Source of the DNA: Alphaproteobacteria bacterium
GTDB taxonomy: Bacteria; Pseudomonadota; Alphaproteobacteria; Rs-D84
Direction of reading: 5' to 3'
DNA length: 64,000 nt
Assembly (NCBI GenBank): GCA_017409215.1
Contig: JAFQTD010000029.1
Location: 1-64,000, forward strand
Shown: one piece after another, positions 30,501 to 38,315 of the stretch
Layout of the letters: each line of letters starts with the position of its first letter
Position numbering within the stretch: the first letter of the stretch is position 1
Notes under the pieces: model-generated
Told to the model about the DNA's origin: nothing
Databases searched by the model: none
Seen by the model: only the letters and a program-made list of their open reading frames with translations
Made by a program: the position numbers and the translations under genes

Positions 30501-32501
30501 ATGAAAGTCTTGGTCGATGTGCATGATAAACGTTGGAATAAGTATAAAATAAATTTTGAAAAAATTGCAAATGCAGTTGTTGGAAAAAAATACGAAAATT
30601 CCGAAGTGTCTGTAATATTGACCAATGATAAGGAAATACAGGAAATTAATAAAGAATATAGAAATATCGATAAACCAACAAATGTATTGTCATTTGAATT
30701 AGGGGACGATATTTTGTTGGGTGATATCTATATATCTGTTGATACTGTGCAAAAGGAAGCAAAAGCAGAGAATATAACAGTTGTTGACCATACTGCGCAT
30801 ATGTTGGTGCATGGTGTTTTGCATTTGTTGGGGTATGACCATATCAAGGATGATGAAGCAGAAATTATGGAAGAAAAAGAAACAAAAATTTTAAAAAAAT
30901 TAGGTATCAAAAATCCATATGCGTCGGAAGAATGGAATTGCGATTGTGCAGAATGTTGTCCTGGGGGTGGGGTGATTGCGTGGATTAAGAAATTTAAAAT
31001 AAAAGAAAATGGTTTTTGGCAATACTTTCTGTATGCATTGTTTGGTGGGATTGCGGCATTTGGTTTTGCGCCATTTTATTGTTGGTGGTTAACTGTGTTG
31101 GGAATTGGTGGGGCATACTGGTTAACGGTCAGGCAAAAACAAAAATGTGGATTTTGGCGCGCTTGGCTACGCGTGTCGCCATTTGGTGCAGTTTATGCAA
31201 TATCAATGTTTTGGTGGACCTTGCATTCGATTTATGTTGTGCCAGAATTAGCAAATCAATTTGCAGTTTGGACAATCCCAGGGTTGATTGGATTGGGAAT
31301 TGCGGGTGTGTTTATTTTTACGTGGCCGTTTGTCGCGATTTTGTGTGTACGCAGAAATCAGGCGTATAGCGCGATTTTATTTGCGTGTGTTTGGACGTTG
31401 ATATTGTGGGGGCGGGAATGGTTGTTTACTGGTTTCCCATGGAATCCAATTGCAAATATATCTTTGAATTTTCCGGTGTTGGCAAATTCGATGTCTTTAT
31501 GGGGGGCGTTGGGATTAACGTTTGTTATCGTCGGTCTAATTGCATCTATGGTGGAAGTTATACGAATGCCGAAATCAAAAAAAGTATGGTGTGTTTGTTT
31601 GTTGTTTGTCCTGTTGGGGGCATTGGGGGGGCTGTGGGGGCGATATAATATACAGTTGGCAAGCGTTGGTGAAAACGATGAACATAAATTAATTAGAATT
31701 GTGCAGCCTGCGCAGAATCAGGAACAAAAAGCAACGCATAGCAGAGAGCAGGCAATAAAAAACGCAGAAGAAAATATGCGTGTCTTGTTTGATTTGGCGT
31801 CCCTTGATGGAAATCCTGACTTGATTGTTTTTCCAGAAACTTCATATCCTTTTACTGTCTTGGTGGACGATATAATGCCATTGTCGCAGGCGCTGGGGGC
31901 GGATATTGTTGTTGGGGCAAATTTCTTGGATGTTGATAATGTTTATAATGCGATGGTGTTTGCGGATAAATATGGTCAAATAAATCATATATACAAAAAA
32001 GCTCATTTAGTGCCGTTTGGTGAATATAGTCCATTGGGGATTTTGCCCAGTCCAGTAAATTTATCAGCGGGTCAAGGGCCAGAATTAGTCGATGTGAATG
32101 GCTTGTTGGTCGCGCCTGCGGTATGCTATGAAATCGTTTTTTCTGATTCTGTTATACCAGATGGTGAAAAAACACCAAATGCAATTGTGAATGTTACCAA
32201 TGATAATTGGTTTGGTAATACACCGGGGACGTATCAACACTTGGATATGGCACGCAGGTATGCAATTGAATCTGGGGTGCCGGTGGTGCGTGCAAATTAT
32301 TCGGGTATTAGTGCGTTTGTTTTGTCTGATGGTAATGTGCTGTCGCAATTGTCGGTTGATGAGTCTGGGGTTCTGGATGGCTTTGTGTGGGGTGCACATA
32401 ATACACCATACAGAATGCTGGGGATGAATTTTTGGATGATTGTGATATTGATGTTTTCTGGATTGTGTTTGAAGTGTGTATCAAAAAAATCTAATAGATA
32501 A
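30501..32501 (+). CDS. YbeY endoribonuclease-apolipoprotein N-acyltransferase (Lnt) fusion
   Basis: A single 666-residue frame. Residues 1 to about 145 are YbeY, the metal-dependent RNase of rRNA maturation: NVLSFELGD and HGVLHLLGYDH with the three zinc His. A Cys-rich joint follows (NCDCAECCPGG, about 148-158). The rest (about 165-666) is Lnt, which adds the third acyl chain to lipoproteins: about six to eight helices and a nitrilase domain with the Glu in FPETSYPF, the Lys in YKKAHLVPFGEY and the Cys in AVCYEIVFS. Both active sites look intact. In other genomes ybeY and lnt are neighbours (ybeZ-ybeY-ybeX-lnt), so the fusion joins genes of one operon and drops ybeX. GGGGAAATT precedes the ATG. 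Confidence 0.93.
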   Translation: MKVLVDVHDKRWNKYKINFEKIANAVVGKKYENSEVSVILTNDKEIQEINKEYRNIDKPTNVLSFELGDDILLGDIYISVDTVQKEAKAENITVVDHTAHMLVHGVLHLLGYDHIKDDEAEIMEEKETKILKKLGIKNPYASEEWNCDCAECCPGGGVIAWIKKFKIKENGFWQYFLYALFGGIAAFGFAPFYCWWLTVLGIGGAYWLTVRQKQKCGFWRAWLRVSPFGAVYAISMFWWTLHSIYVVPELANQFAVWTIPGLIGLGIAGVFIFTWPFVAILCVRRNQAYSAILFACVWTLILWGREWLFTGFPWNPIANISLNFPVLANSMSLWGALGLTFVIVGLIASMVEVIRMPKSKKVWCVCLLFVLLGALGGLWGRYNIQLASVGENDEHKLIRIVQPAQNQEQKATHSREQAIKNAEENMRVLFDLASLDGNPDLIVFPETSYPFTVLVDDIMPLSQALGADIVVGANFLDVDNVYNAMVFADKYGQINHIYKKAHLVPFGEYSPLGILPSPVNLSAGQGPELVDVNGLLVAPAVCYEIVFSDSVIPDGEKTPNAIVNVTNDNWFGNTPGTYQHLDMARRYAIESGVPVVRANYSGISAFVLSDGNVLSQLSVDESGVLDGFVWGAHNTPYRMLGMNFWMIVILMFSGLCLKCVSKKSNR

Positions 32502-32514
32502 AAATTCTTGCGTG

Positions 32515-32523
32515 TGTTATAAT
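32515..32523 (+). promoter_or_regulatory. Extended -10 promoter of the structured leader
   Basis: TGt-TATAAT. No clear -35. Transcription would begin near 32530, at the 5' edge of the structured region. Confidence 0.5.
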
Positions 32524-32529
32524 ATATTT

Positions 32530-32710
32530 TGATATCTTGATTTGAGATATTGGGCTTCAGAACCCTTGTTTTAACGGCGTTTATTGAACGAAAAATACTC
32601 CTGCGAAAAAAGGCAGGAGAATTGTGTTATATAATGAAAGCACAATGCTATTTTCCGTTAAGATAGTTCTGAATCTCCTGCCACTTGTGAAATACATAGT
32701 GGTTTTTTTT
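32530..32710 (+). ncRNA. Structured leader with terminator (riboswitch or attenuator candidate)
   Basis: Helices seen by eye: ATATCT/AGATAT (32532-32550); TTCAGAAC (32556-32563) with GTTCTGAA (32666-32673); TTAACGG (32571-32577) with CCGTTAA (32655-32661); inside these, CTCCTGC/GCAGGAG (32598-32619) and ATTGTG/CACAAT (32621-32646). Then CTCCTGCC (32675-32682) and terminator CCACT/AGTGG plus T8 (32681-32710). GGCAGGAG (32612-32619) can pair either with CTCCTGC upstream or, in 8 bp, with CTCCTGCC, whose last two C are the first two of the terminator stem. That is the layout of a switch. The secreted-protein gene starts 14 nt after the T-run. Confidence 0.65.
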
Positions 32711-32723
32711 AGAGGAATTTAGA

Positions 32724-33470
32724 ATGCTAAGAATAGTAATGTTTTTGTCTGTGACTGCTTTATTATGGTCTGTTCCTGGGTTCGCAAATGATTTTTATGC
32801 GATGTATAAATATGCAGAAAATAAAGAAATTGCACAGTATGATTTCGCGAATACAAATAAGTTCTTGAATTTATATCTAAGTGCGGATTTGCAAGTATTG
32901 CAGGATGAATTACATCAGGCGCAAATGCGTGAAAAATCAATAGAAAATAAATTGCTGTCTGGCGTGACGATGGGGGCAATGGGGGCTGGTGGAATGATGC
33001 TGGCAACTGGATTGGCAGAGCAAAAAGCAGACAAGGAAGCAGAACAGAGTATGCGCGCGTATATGGCAAGCTTTAGCTGCAAGTTTGGTGACAACAGAAT
33101 AGAGGGCGGAAAAACAGGGGTCGAATTATCAGGTGGAAATGAATTGGTTGCTTTGTATGCAGAATATGTAAATTTGGCAAATTCTTTGAAGGAAAGAAAG
33201 ACATTGTTAGAAATGAACGCCGGAATAGAATCTGAATCTATTTTAGATAATTCGACAAGTGGATTGTATGATGATGAAAATGACGGGGGTGTGTCTGGTG
33301 TTTATACTTCGTTGGCGCGTGCATTGGCAGACCCAAATGGTGAAGATGCAAAACAATGGAATGAACAGAAAGAACAAACGCAAAATAAAATTAAGACGGG
33401 GGCAACCATCGGTATTGGTGGTGCAGGTTTGGGGGCTGTTGGAAATTTGATTATAAACAAGGAGGAATGA
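32724..33470 (+). CDS. Secreted protein with two glycine-rich hydrophobic segments
   Basis: 248 residues. Signal peptide MLRIVMFLSVTALLWSVPGFA. Two small-residue-rich hydrophobic stretches, GVTMGAMGAGGMMLATGLA (about 78-95) and GATIGIGGAGLGAVGNLI (near the C-terminus), flank a hydrophilic helical part. The pattern resembles the protein at 53827-54753. GAGGAAT lies before the ATG, right after the leader terminator, so expression may depend on readthrough. No family recognised. Confidence 0.7.
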   Translation: MLRIVMFLSVTALLWSVPGFANDFYAMYKYAENKEIAQYDFANTNKFLNLYLSADLQVLQDELHQAQMREKSIENKLLSGVTMGAMGAGGMMLATGLAEQKADKEAEQSMRAYMASFSCKFGDNRIEGGKTGVELSGGNELVALYAEYVNLANSLKERKTLLEMNAGIESESILDNSTSGLYDDENDGGVSGVYTSLARALADPNGEDAKQWNEQKEQTQNKIKTGATIGIGGAGLGAVGNLIINKEE

Positions 33471-33473
33471 TTT

Positions 33474-34325
33474 ATGAGGGCAGGTATGTTAATGTTGTTA
33501 GTCAGTATGATTTTTTCTGTGGGGACAACAGAATTATATGCAGATATTGAACAAATCTTGGATGTTGATGATTCTGATATTATCGCTGAAGCAAAAAAAT
33601 TGATGCCAAATGAAGATTGGAATCGAATAGATGCATTGAATGATGATGAAAAAATTATAGAAGTACGTAGTTTGTTGGCGATGAAAGCCTATGAATCCTT
33701 GCGTGCGGAATTTGTGACGGATTTAAAAAATCAGATAGCAAAGAGAAATGATACAGTCTGGGAATATTCAGATGATTATATGACAGTATATCAACGTGAA
33801 TCTGCAAAGAAATATTTTGAAGATATGTATAAGGGTAAAGGGGCTAATATTCATTGTGAAAAGGTGTGTTGGATGGAGGATGTGCGGTATAATCAGATGT
33901 TTGCGGCAGAGTATGTTAGTGGTTGTAAAAAGCCTGATGAAATCTGTTTGAACGTCACACAAATTCCTGATGAATGGGAAGAAATTTCGCTTAGCGAGTC
34001 ATGCAGTTCAAGTGATTCAAGGATTTGCAGAATGGCTTATACGACAGATTCTGCGCAGGATAATAAACAGGTTGTGCAAACGGTTGCTTTGTTAATCGAT
34101 GTAAATAATAATGTTAAGTCTGTCCGTTTGTCTGTTGAAAAGATGACAAAAAAATTATCAGAAGATAGAAGTTTTGAAAACGCATATCGTCGTGATGTAA
34201 AAGATGGTAAATTGGCCGATTCGTTGCGTAATGATGGATTTTATACAAATGATTGGTCGCCAATAGATGCAGGTGGTCTGGTGAAAGGAAGGAGGTTTGA
34301 TTATTCGATGACAAAAGGAAATTAG
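33474..34325 (+). CDS. Secreted cysteine-containing protein of unknown function
   Basis: 283 residues. Signal peptide MRAGMLMLLVSMIFSVGTTE, then an acidic start (DVDDSDIIAEAKKLMPNEDW) and a middle part with paired cysteines (HCEKVCW, GCKKPDEIC, SCSSSDSRIC) that probably form disulphides in the periplasm. The C-terminal 100 residues are basic and helical. Three nt after the previous gene, with GGAGGAAT as ribosome site, so cotranscribed with it. Function unknown. Confidence 0.7.
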   Translation: MRAGMLMLLVSMIFSVGTTELYADIEQILDVDDSDIIAEAKKLMPNEDWNRIDALNDDEKIIEVRSLLAMKAYESLRAEFVTDLKNQIAKRNDTVWEYSDDYMTVYQRESAKKYFEDMYKGKGANIHCEKVCWMEDVRYNQMFAAEYVSGCKKPDEICLNVTQIPDEWEEISLSESCSSSDSRICRMAYTTDSAQDNKQVVQTVALLIDVNNNVKSVRLSVEKMTKKLSEDRSFENAYRRDVKDGKLADSLRNDGFYTNDWSPIDAGGLVKGRRFDYSMTKGN

Positions 34326-34330
34326 TTTTG

Positions 34331-34540
34331 TCAGACAGGTAAAAGTGTTTGCTTTAATACCCATACGCGTACAGCAGATGATAAATTGGTTTCTGGGGGA
34401 CGTGTGGAATCAAGTTCACTTATAATTGATGCAACAGATTTGCCATGGCGTTTTGCAAGTGTGTGCAGTGCATCAATGAATTCTGGTTCAAGTGTGATGC
34501 TGGTCTGGTGGCCTGATAAAGATACAGATAATTTCTTCAT
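34331..34540 (-). CDS. Ribbon-helix-helix domain protein (RHH_4 type)
   Basis: About 69 residues from MKKLSVSLSGHQTSITLEPE. The SGHQTSITLEPEFIDALHTL strand-helix unit and the ending TNLSSAVRVWVL match the alphaproteobacterial RHH_4 family. Such proteins dimerise to bind DNA and are usually transcriptional regulators. Last gene of a four-gene minus operon, 4 nt after its neighbour; it may regulate that operon. Start at 34540 rather than 34561 by likeness to the family. Confidence 0.85.
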   Translation of the reverse strand: MKKLSVSLSGHQTSITLEPEFIDALHTLAKRHGKSVASIISELDSTRPPETNLSSAVRVWVLKQTLLPV

Positions 34541-34544
34541 ATGA

Positions 34545-34982
34545 TTATAGTTTTCCTGCAATTAGGCAGTCACCGATTGCCTTGTACGGGTCTGAATATT
34601 TTTTAACAGCCCGTAATGTTAAATTATCCAGCATATAGCATACACCAAATGCGTCATAGGCAAACCAAAATAAATCATTGCGACCAAATATCGTTTTGCC
34701 AGCAGTTTTGCCCAGCGGACCAATTTCATTGTTAACTTTTATAATACTTGGAATAACAAAGGGGGGTGTGTATGAAACACTGTTTGGACCAAAAATATAT
34801 CCTGAACCAATATTTAAACCGCCAGTGATTGTGTATATCTGAATTAAAAAGTCAGGTAACATTGCAAAACGACCACGTTGTAGCGCAGCATTTGTTAATG
34901 ATAATTGTTGCGTCTGAACAGGGGGGGCAAATATTGCACCGCGCGCCTTGATTGCAGATAAAAAGTTTTTGCATTCTGTCAT
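34545..34982 (-). CDS. SMI1/KNR4 (SUKH)-like protein, tentative
   Basis: About 145 residues when started at 34982 (MTECKNFLSAIKARG), 2 nt after the preceding stop. The longer frame to 35186 lies inside the upstream gene and is unlikely. The pattern LPDFLIQIYTITGGLNIG, then IFGRNDLFWFAYD and CYMLDNLTLRAV resembles SUKH-fold proteins, which include many toxin immunity proteins. The match is by eye and weak. If right, it could bind a partner encoded in the same operon. Confidence 0.5.
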   Translation of the reverse strand: MTECKNFLSAIKARGAIFAPPVQTQQLSLTNAALQRGRFAMLPDFLIQIYTITGGLNIGSGYIFGPNSVSYTPPFVIPSIIKVNNEIGPLGKTAGKTIFGRNDLFWFAYDAFGVCYMLDNLTLRAVKKYSDPYKAIGDCLIAGKL

Positions 34983-34984
34983 GG

Positions 34985-35491
34985 CTAGAAATCCCTGTCG
35001 CTGACAATCTGTGATGCGATTGTTTCGGTTAATCTGTCTTCGGTACCGTTGCCCCCAGGTGCGCTGGTGCTGGATTGAGCGGGTAAGTAAATTTTCTTGG
35101 CCGGGTTGGGCAACCATATGGTTGAGTTCCCGCTTTGTTGAATAATAAATCTGTCCATATTGTATGAATGTGGAAAAGTGTGACATAAGAACATATTGTC
35201 TGGGTCAAGTTTACCACCCCATGATAGTGGAATCCTGAAACGAAATGATAAATTTGCAGGAAGTGATTTTCCCATAATTAAATTCATAAATTCGTCTTGG
35301 GTTAAATTCATAAATGCGATTGTTTCAACAGAATCTGTTAGTGATGTCATAAATTGCCTGCATAAGCGTTTGTATGTTGGAAACCAATCAGATGAAACCT
35401 GGGTATAAATGGGGCGCACAGAAATTAATGGCATATTTTTTATACCAAGTTCTTCGATAAGTTTTTCTGCGGCGGTTTGTGTCAATTGCAT
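34985..35491 (-). CDS. Unrecognised 168-residue protein
   Basis: Soluble, no signal peptide or membrane segment. Notable motifs are FRFRIPLSWGGKLDPDNMFL and CHTFPHSYNMDRFIIQ. The WGG-x-LDPDN segment faintly recalls HNH-type sequences, but I cannot show a nuclease. The C-terminal 35 residues are Ser/Pro/Thr-rich and probably disordered. The ATG overlaps the upstream stop as TAATG, so the two genes are translationally coupled. Confidence 0.6.
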   Translation of the reverse strand: MQLTQTAAEKLIEELGIKNMPLISVRPIYTQVSSDWFPTYKRLCRQFMTSLTDSVETIAFMNLTQDEFMNLIMGKSLPANLSFRFRIPLSWGGKLDPDNMFLCHTFPHSYNMDRFIIQQSGNSTIWLPNPAKKIYLPAQSSTSAPGGNGTEDRLTETIASQIVSDRDF

Positions 35492-36375
35492 TAAATTTGT
35501 CCTAGGTATTCTATAACGGTTGATATGTATGAAGAAAATGCTTCAAATGTATCTGCTTCTTTTGGGGCAGGCGGTGTGTTTGGATGGGCATTTATATAGT
35601 TGCGTAAACTTTCTGTGCTGTCAAATACTAAAATATCGGGGGTGGGTTGCAAGGCGGTTTTGTTTAATATAAATCCGTTTATTGTGATATCTACATCATC
35701 AAGCGTGTCATAAAATACCTGTTGTATAGCCTCTATGCGTTTTGATAAATCGGCGGGTTGACAGTCGCCCGCCCCAATCCATACGGTTTCGTCAGAACCG
35801 ATAGCAAATAGTAGTGTTGGCAGGCCTTGAATCTTTGGGGTTGGTTTAATTGTGTATTTTGCGTCTTCGAAAATTTTAGAAATTTCTGATTTGTCCCAAT
35901 TTGATGCCGGGGTATTCGGTGCCACTGGGGCAGTTAGGTTTGTTGATGATGGAACAGGGGCCGCGCGATATACGGGGGCATCGTTGTTGGATGGCACAGC
36001 TGGTGTGGGTAATGATAATCCTGTGTTTAAACGTTTGGGGCGTTCAGGGGCAACGGCCCATGTTTCATTGGATACAGGTTTGTTAATCGTTGCTGAGGCT
36101 TGTGGTTGCGAAGGGGTGTGAAATTTAATTTTACGATAACGCGGTCTGATTAATAAATACAATCCAAAGATAGTTATAAATACAGATATGATTAGTGACA
36201 GATAGAATGCTTTGTTTATTGGCTGTTGTGCAGCCTGCATATATGCAAGGTGATTCCAGTTGGCTTTTGAAAAAATGTTAAAACCAAACATTATGTTGAA
36301 CCAAAGGCTGGTCCCCAGCAGGGCAATCGTCAACCATAAAGTGGAAAGTAAAATATTATCAAATTTATTCTTCAT
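35491..36375 (-). CDS. Membrane protein with proline-rich linker, first gene of a four-gene operon
   Basis: 294 residues. Two helices near the N-terminus (about 10-30 and 55-77), then a Pro/Ala/Ser/Thr-rich linker (about 85-160), then a globular C-terminal domain with LPTLLFAIGSDETVWIGAG and VDITINGFILN. Both ends of the pair of helices point to a cytosolic C-terminal domain. I do not recognise the family. Together with the next three genes it looks like a self-contained system: membrane anchor, two soluble partners, RHH regulator. Confidence 0.6.
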   Translation of the reverse strand: MKNKFDNILLSTLWLTIALLGTSLWFNIMFGFNIFSKANWNHLAYMQAAQQPINKAFYLSLIISVFITIFGLYLLIRPRYRKIKFHTPSQPQASATINKPVSNETWAVAPERPKRLNTGLSLPTPAVPSNNDAPVYRAAPVPSSTNLTAPVAPNTPASNWDKSEISKIFEDAKYTIKPTPKIQGLPTLLFAIGSDETVWIGAGDCQPADLSKRIEAIQQVFYDTLDDVDITINGFILNKTALQPTPDILVFDSTESLRNYINAHPNTPPAPKEADTFEAFSSYISTVIEYLGQI

Positions 36376-36418
36376 TGTGTTTTAATTGTATCATATTTAT
36401 GATAAACTAAAAAGCATA

Positions 36419-37087
36419 ATGATTGAAAAAAGTATGTTAATTGATGAATTAATGGGCAGTTGGGCTTTGTGGTGCGGAACAGATAAGGAATCCGCAGAGT
36501 TGGCGCGTGTGGCAGAGGTTATAGTTCGGGAAAAATTACCAATTGTATCTGTTGTGCCGTCAGTTGTCCCGATAATTTGGCCATGGTTGGAAATGGTGGA
36601 TGTTAAGATTTTTGCGCGTTTTTATTTGCCAGGCAGAAAGGTTGATGAAGTGTCTGTGTCAGATGTAGTGCAGAAGATTAATGCTGCTTTTAAACAAGGT
36701 GCGAATGGTGCGCAGGTGTTTTTATCAGTTTCGGATTTGAAAAAGTTTGTTGATTTTATGTATGTTATAAGAGATGACTTGTTTTTTGACAAGGATTTTT
36801 CCATCGGTTTTGATTTAAATGATGTTGGACCGTTTGATTGGAATGAAGTATATGAAGATGCAAGAAAATTAAATGTTAATTCTTTGTTCTTTGCGTTTAC
36901 AAAAGATATGGGAAATAAATCTGATTTTGTTGGGCGAATTTATGCGATGTTAAATGCATGGAATGATGATAATAAATTTGAACTGCATTTTGCGCTGGGG
37001 GCGGATTCTATGCGTATAGAGCAGGTTGTTCGTCTGGTTGAGGGTATTCAACCACAATTACGTGATAGATTAAAGTTTTTTTGTTAA
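36419..37087 (+). CDS. Unrecognised 222-residue protein
   Basis: Start at 36419 (MIEKSMLIDELM) because a TAAACT -10 box lies 10 nt upstream; the frame is open to 36386. Alternating hydrophobic strands and helices (LPIVSVVPSVVPIIW, AQVFLSVSDLKKFVDFM, FSIGFDLNDVGPFDW, LHFALGADS) suggest an alpha/beta or TIM-barrel fold. No signal peptide. Convergent with trmB, overlapping by 4 nt. Function unknown. Confidence 0.6.
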   Translation: MIEKSMLIDELMGSWALWCGTDKESAELARVAEVIVREKLPIVSVVPSVVPIIWPWLEMVDVKIFARFYLPGRKVDEVSVSDVVQKINAAFKQGANGAQVFLSVSDLKKFVDFMYVIRDDLFFDKDFSIGFDLNDVGPFDWNEVYEDARKLNVNSLFFAFTKDMGNKSDFVGRIYAMLNAWNDDNKFELHFALGADSMRIEQVVRLVEGIQPQLRDRLKFFC

Positions 37088-37704
37088 TTTTTGACGATTA
37101 AATATTTTGGTGCGTCTGTGCCGGCCTTGTTCTTGTGCTGATAACGCGTTTGAATTGTTTCCATATTTGCAATTGTTGCGTGCAGATTTGCTGATTTTGT
37201 TTGTTCAAGAATCCAATCAAAATACTCCCAATGGTCTGTGCCAATAATTATTTCACTATTTGGCGCCAAATGTCTTGATAATAATGTTAAAAAATCAGAT
37301 GATAGTAAACGGCGCTTTACGTGGCGTGCCTTGGGCCAGGGGTCGGGGTGCAGTACCCAAATTTGTGAAAATTTCGAATCGTTTTCACGCAGAAAATCAC
37401 GAACATCGTCCGCCCATATGCGGATGTTTTTATATTCGTTCATAACTTGATTTGTCTGTTCATCGGTTATTGCAGACAAAAGACTGGCCACACCATTCAT
37501 AAATGGTTCTGCGCCAATTATTGTTTTGTCTGGGTGTTTGTGTGCCAAATCACGTACGTGTTCGCCGGCACCAAATCCAATTTCAAGAATATCCCCAGTT
37601 GCAGGACACAGGGTTGGCAAAACATTGTCAATCAATGATTGTTGACGGGCGGATAATTTCTTGCCATGACGGCGACCAAATGTTCTTATTTCTTGTTTTT
37701 CCAT
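37084..37704 (-). CDS. trmB: tRNA (guanine-N7-)-methyltransferase
   Basis: 206 residues. Methylates G46 of tRNAs using S-adenosylmethionine. Motif I is ILEIGFGAGEH, and the family signature LHPDPWPKARHVKRRL is intact, with IWADDVRDFL before it. TDHWEYFDWIL lies near the C-terminus. The promoter at 37711-37739 places the -10 box 6 nt from the ATG, consistent with a leaderless mRNA. Divergent from the GNAT gene. Confidence 0.95.
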   Translation of the reverse strand: MEKQEIRTFGRRHGKKLSARQQSLIDNVLPTLCPATGDILEIGFGAGEHVRDLAHKHPDKTIIGAEPFMNGVASLLSAITDEQTNQVMNEYKNIRIWADDVRDFLRENDSKFSQIWVLHPDPWPKARHVKRRLLSSDFLTLLSRHLAPNSEIIIGTDHWEYFDWILEQTKSANLHATIANMETIQTRYQHKNKAGTDAPKYLIVKN

Positions 37705-37710
37705 ATTTTT

Positions 37711-37739
37711 AGTATAGAATTGAGTTTATTAAAAAACAA
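37711..37739 (-). promoter_or_regulatory. trmB promoter, leaderless type
   Basis: Minus strand: TTGTTT, 17-nt spacer, TATACT. Only 6 nt lie between the -10 box and the trmB ATG. Confidence 0.6.
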
Positions 37740-37751
37740 GGATTATATGCA

Positions 37752-38315
37752 ATGCAAGATTTTCCAAAACGAATCGATTGTGGGGACTTTGAACTGGTTA
37801 AACCGGATGTGAAGTTTGATGTCGCGATTGAATTGTTTAATATGGTTGATAAAAATCGTGATAAATTGACACCTTGGCTGGGGTGGGTGGATTATGTGAA
37901 AACACCTGAAGATGAGTTCGCTTTTGTTGAATCAGTGGCAAAAAGTGACACAGGAAAGTACTTTATCGTTGTCGATTCTAGTATAGTTGGTATGTTGGGA
38001 TTTGTGCAGGAAGAACATAGGTCAAAAAAGACTGTTGAGATAGGTTATTGGCTGGATAAAGATATGAACGGTCGTGGTATTATGACACGTGCAGTAAAAC
38101 AGTTGATGAAGTTGGCTTTTGAAAATTGGAATGCGAATCGTGTGGAAATTCAAGCCGCGGTCGAAAATATTAAATCGCGTGCAATTCCAGAACGCTTGGG
38201 GTTCAATCAAGATGGGATTTTACGTCAACGTGAAATTGTTCGCGAAGGTGAAATTCAAGATGTTGTTATGTATTCAAAATTAAAAGCAGAATGGGAAAAG
38301 GAAATAGTAAAATGA
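37752..38315 (+). CDS. RimJ/RimL-type GNAT acetyltransferase
   Basis: 187 residues. GNAT fold with the acetyl-CoA loop in KDMNGRGIMTRAVKQLM and the RimL-like ending IPERLGFNQDGILRQREIV. Such enzymes acetylate N-terminal amines of ribosomal proteins or other substrates; the target cannot be told. ATGA overlap with gltX downstream suggests coupling. A divergent -10 (TAGAAT with TTGTTT 16 nt upstream) may drive it. Confidence 0.88.
   Translation: MQDFPKRIDCGDFELVKPDVKFDVAIELFNMVDKNRDKLTPWLGWVDYVKTPEDEFAFVESVAKSDTGKYFIVVDSSIVGMLGFVQEEHRSKKTVEIGYWLDKDMNGRGIMTRAVKQLMKLAFENWNANRVEIQAAVENIKSRAIPERLGFNQDGILRQREIVREGEIQDVVMYSKLKAEWEKEIVK

Noticed and set aside
32530-32710. SRP (4.5S) RNA
   Set aside because: The apical loop and asymmetric internal loop sequence of SRP domain IV are absent.
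34983-35186. Longer N-terminus for the SUKH-like gene
   Set aside because: It would overlap the upstream gene by 200 nt in another frame; the ATG at 34982 follows the upstream stop directly.
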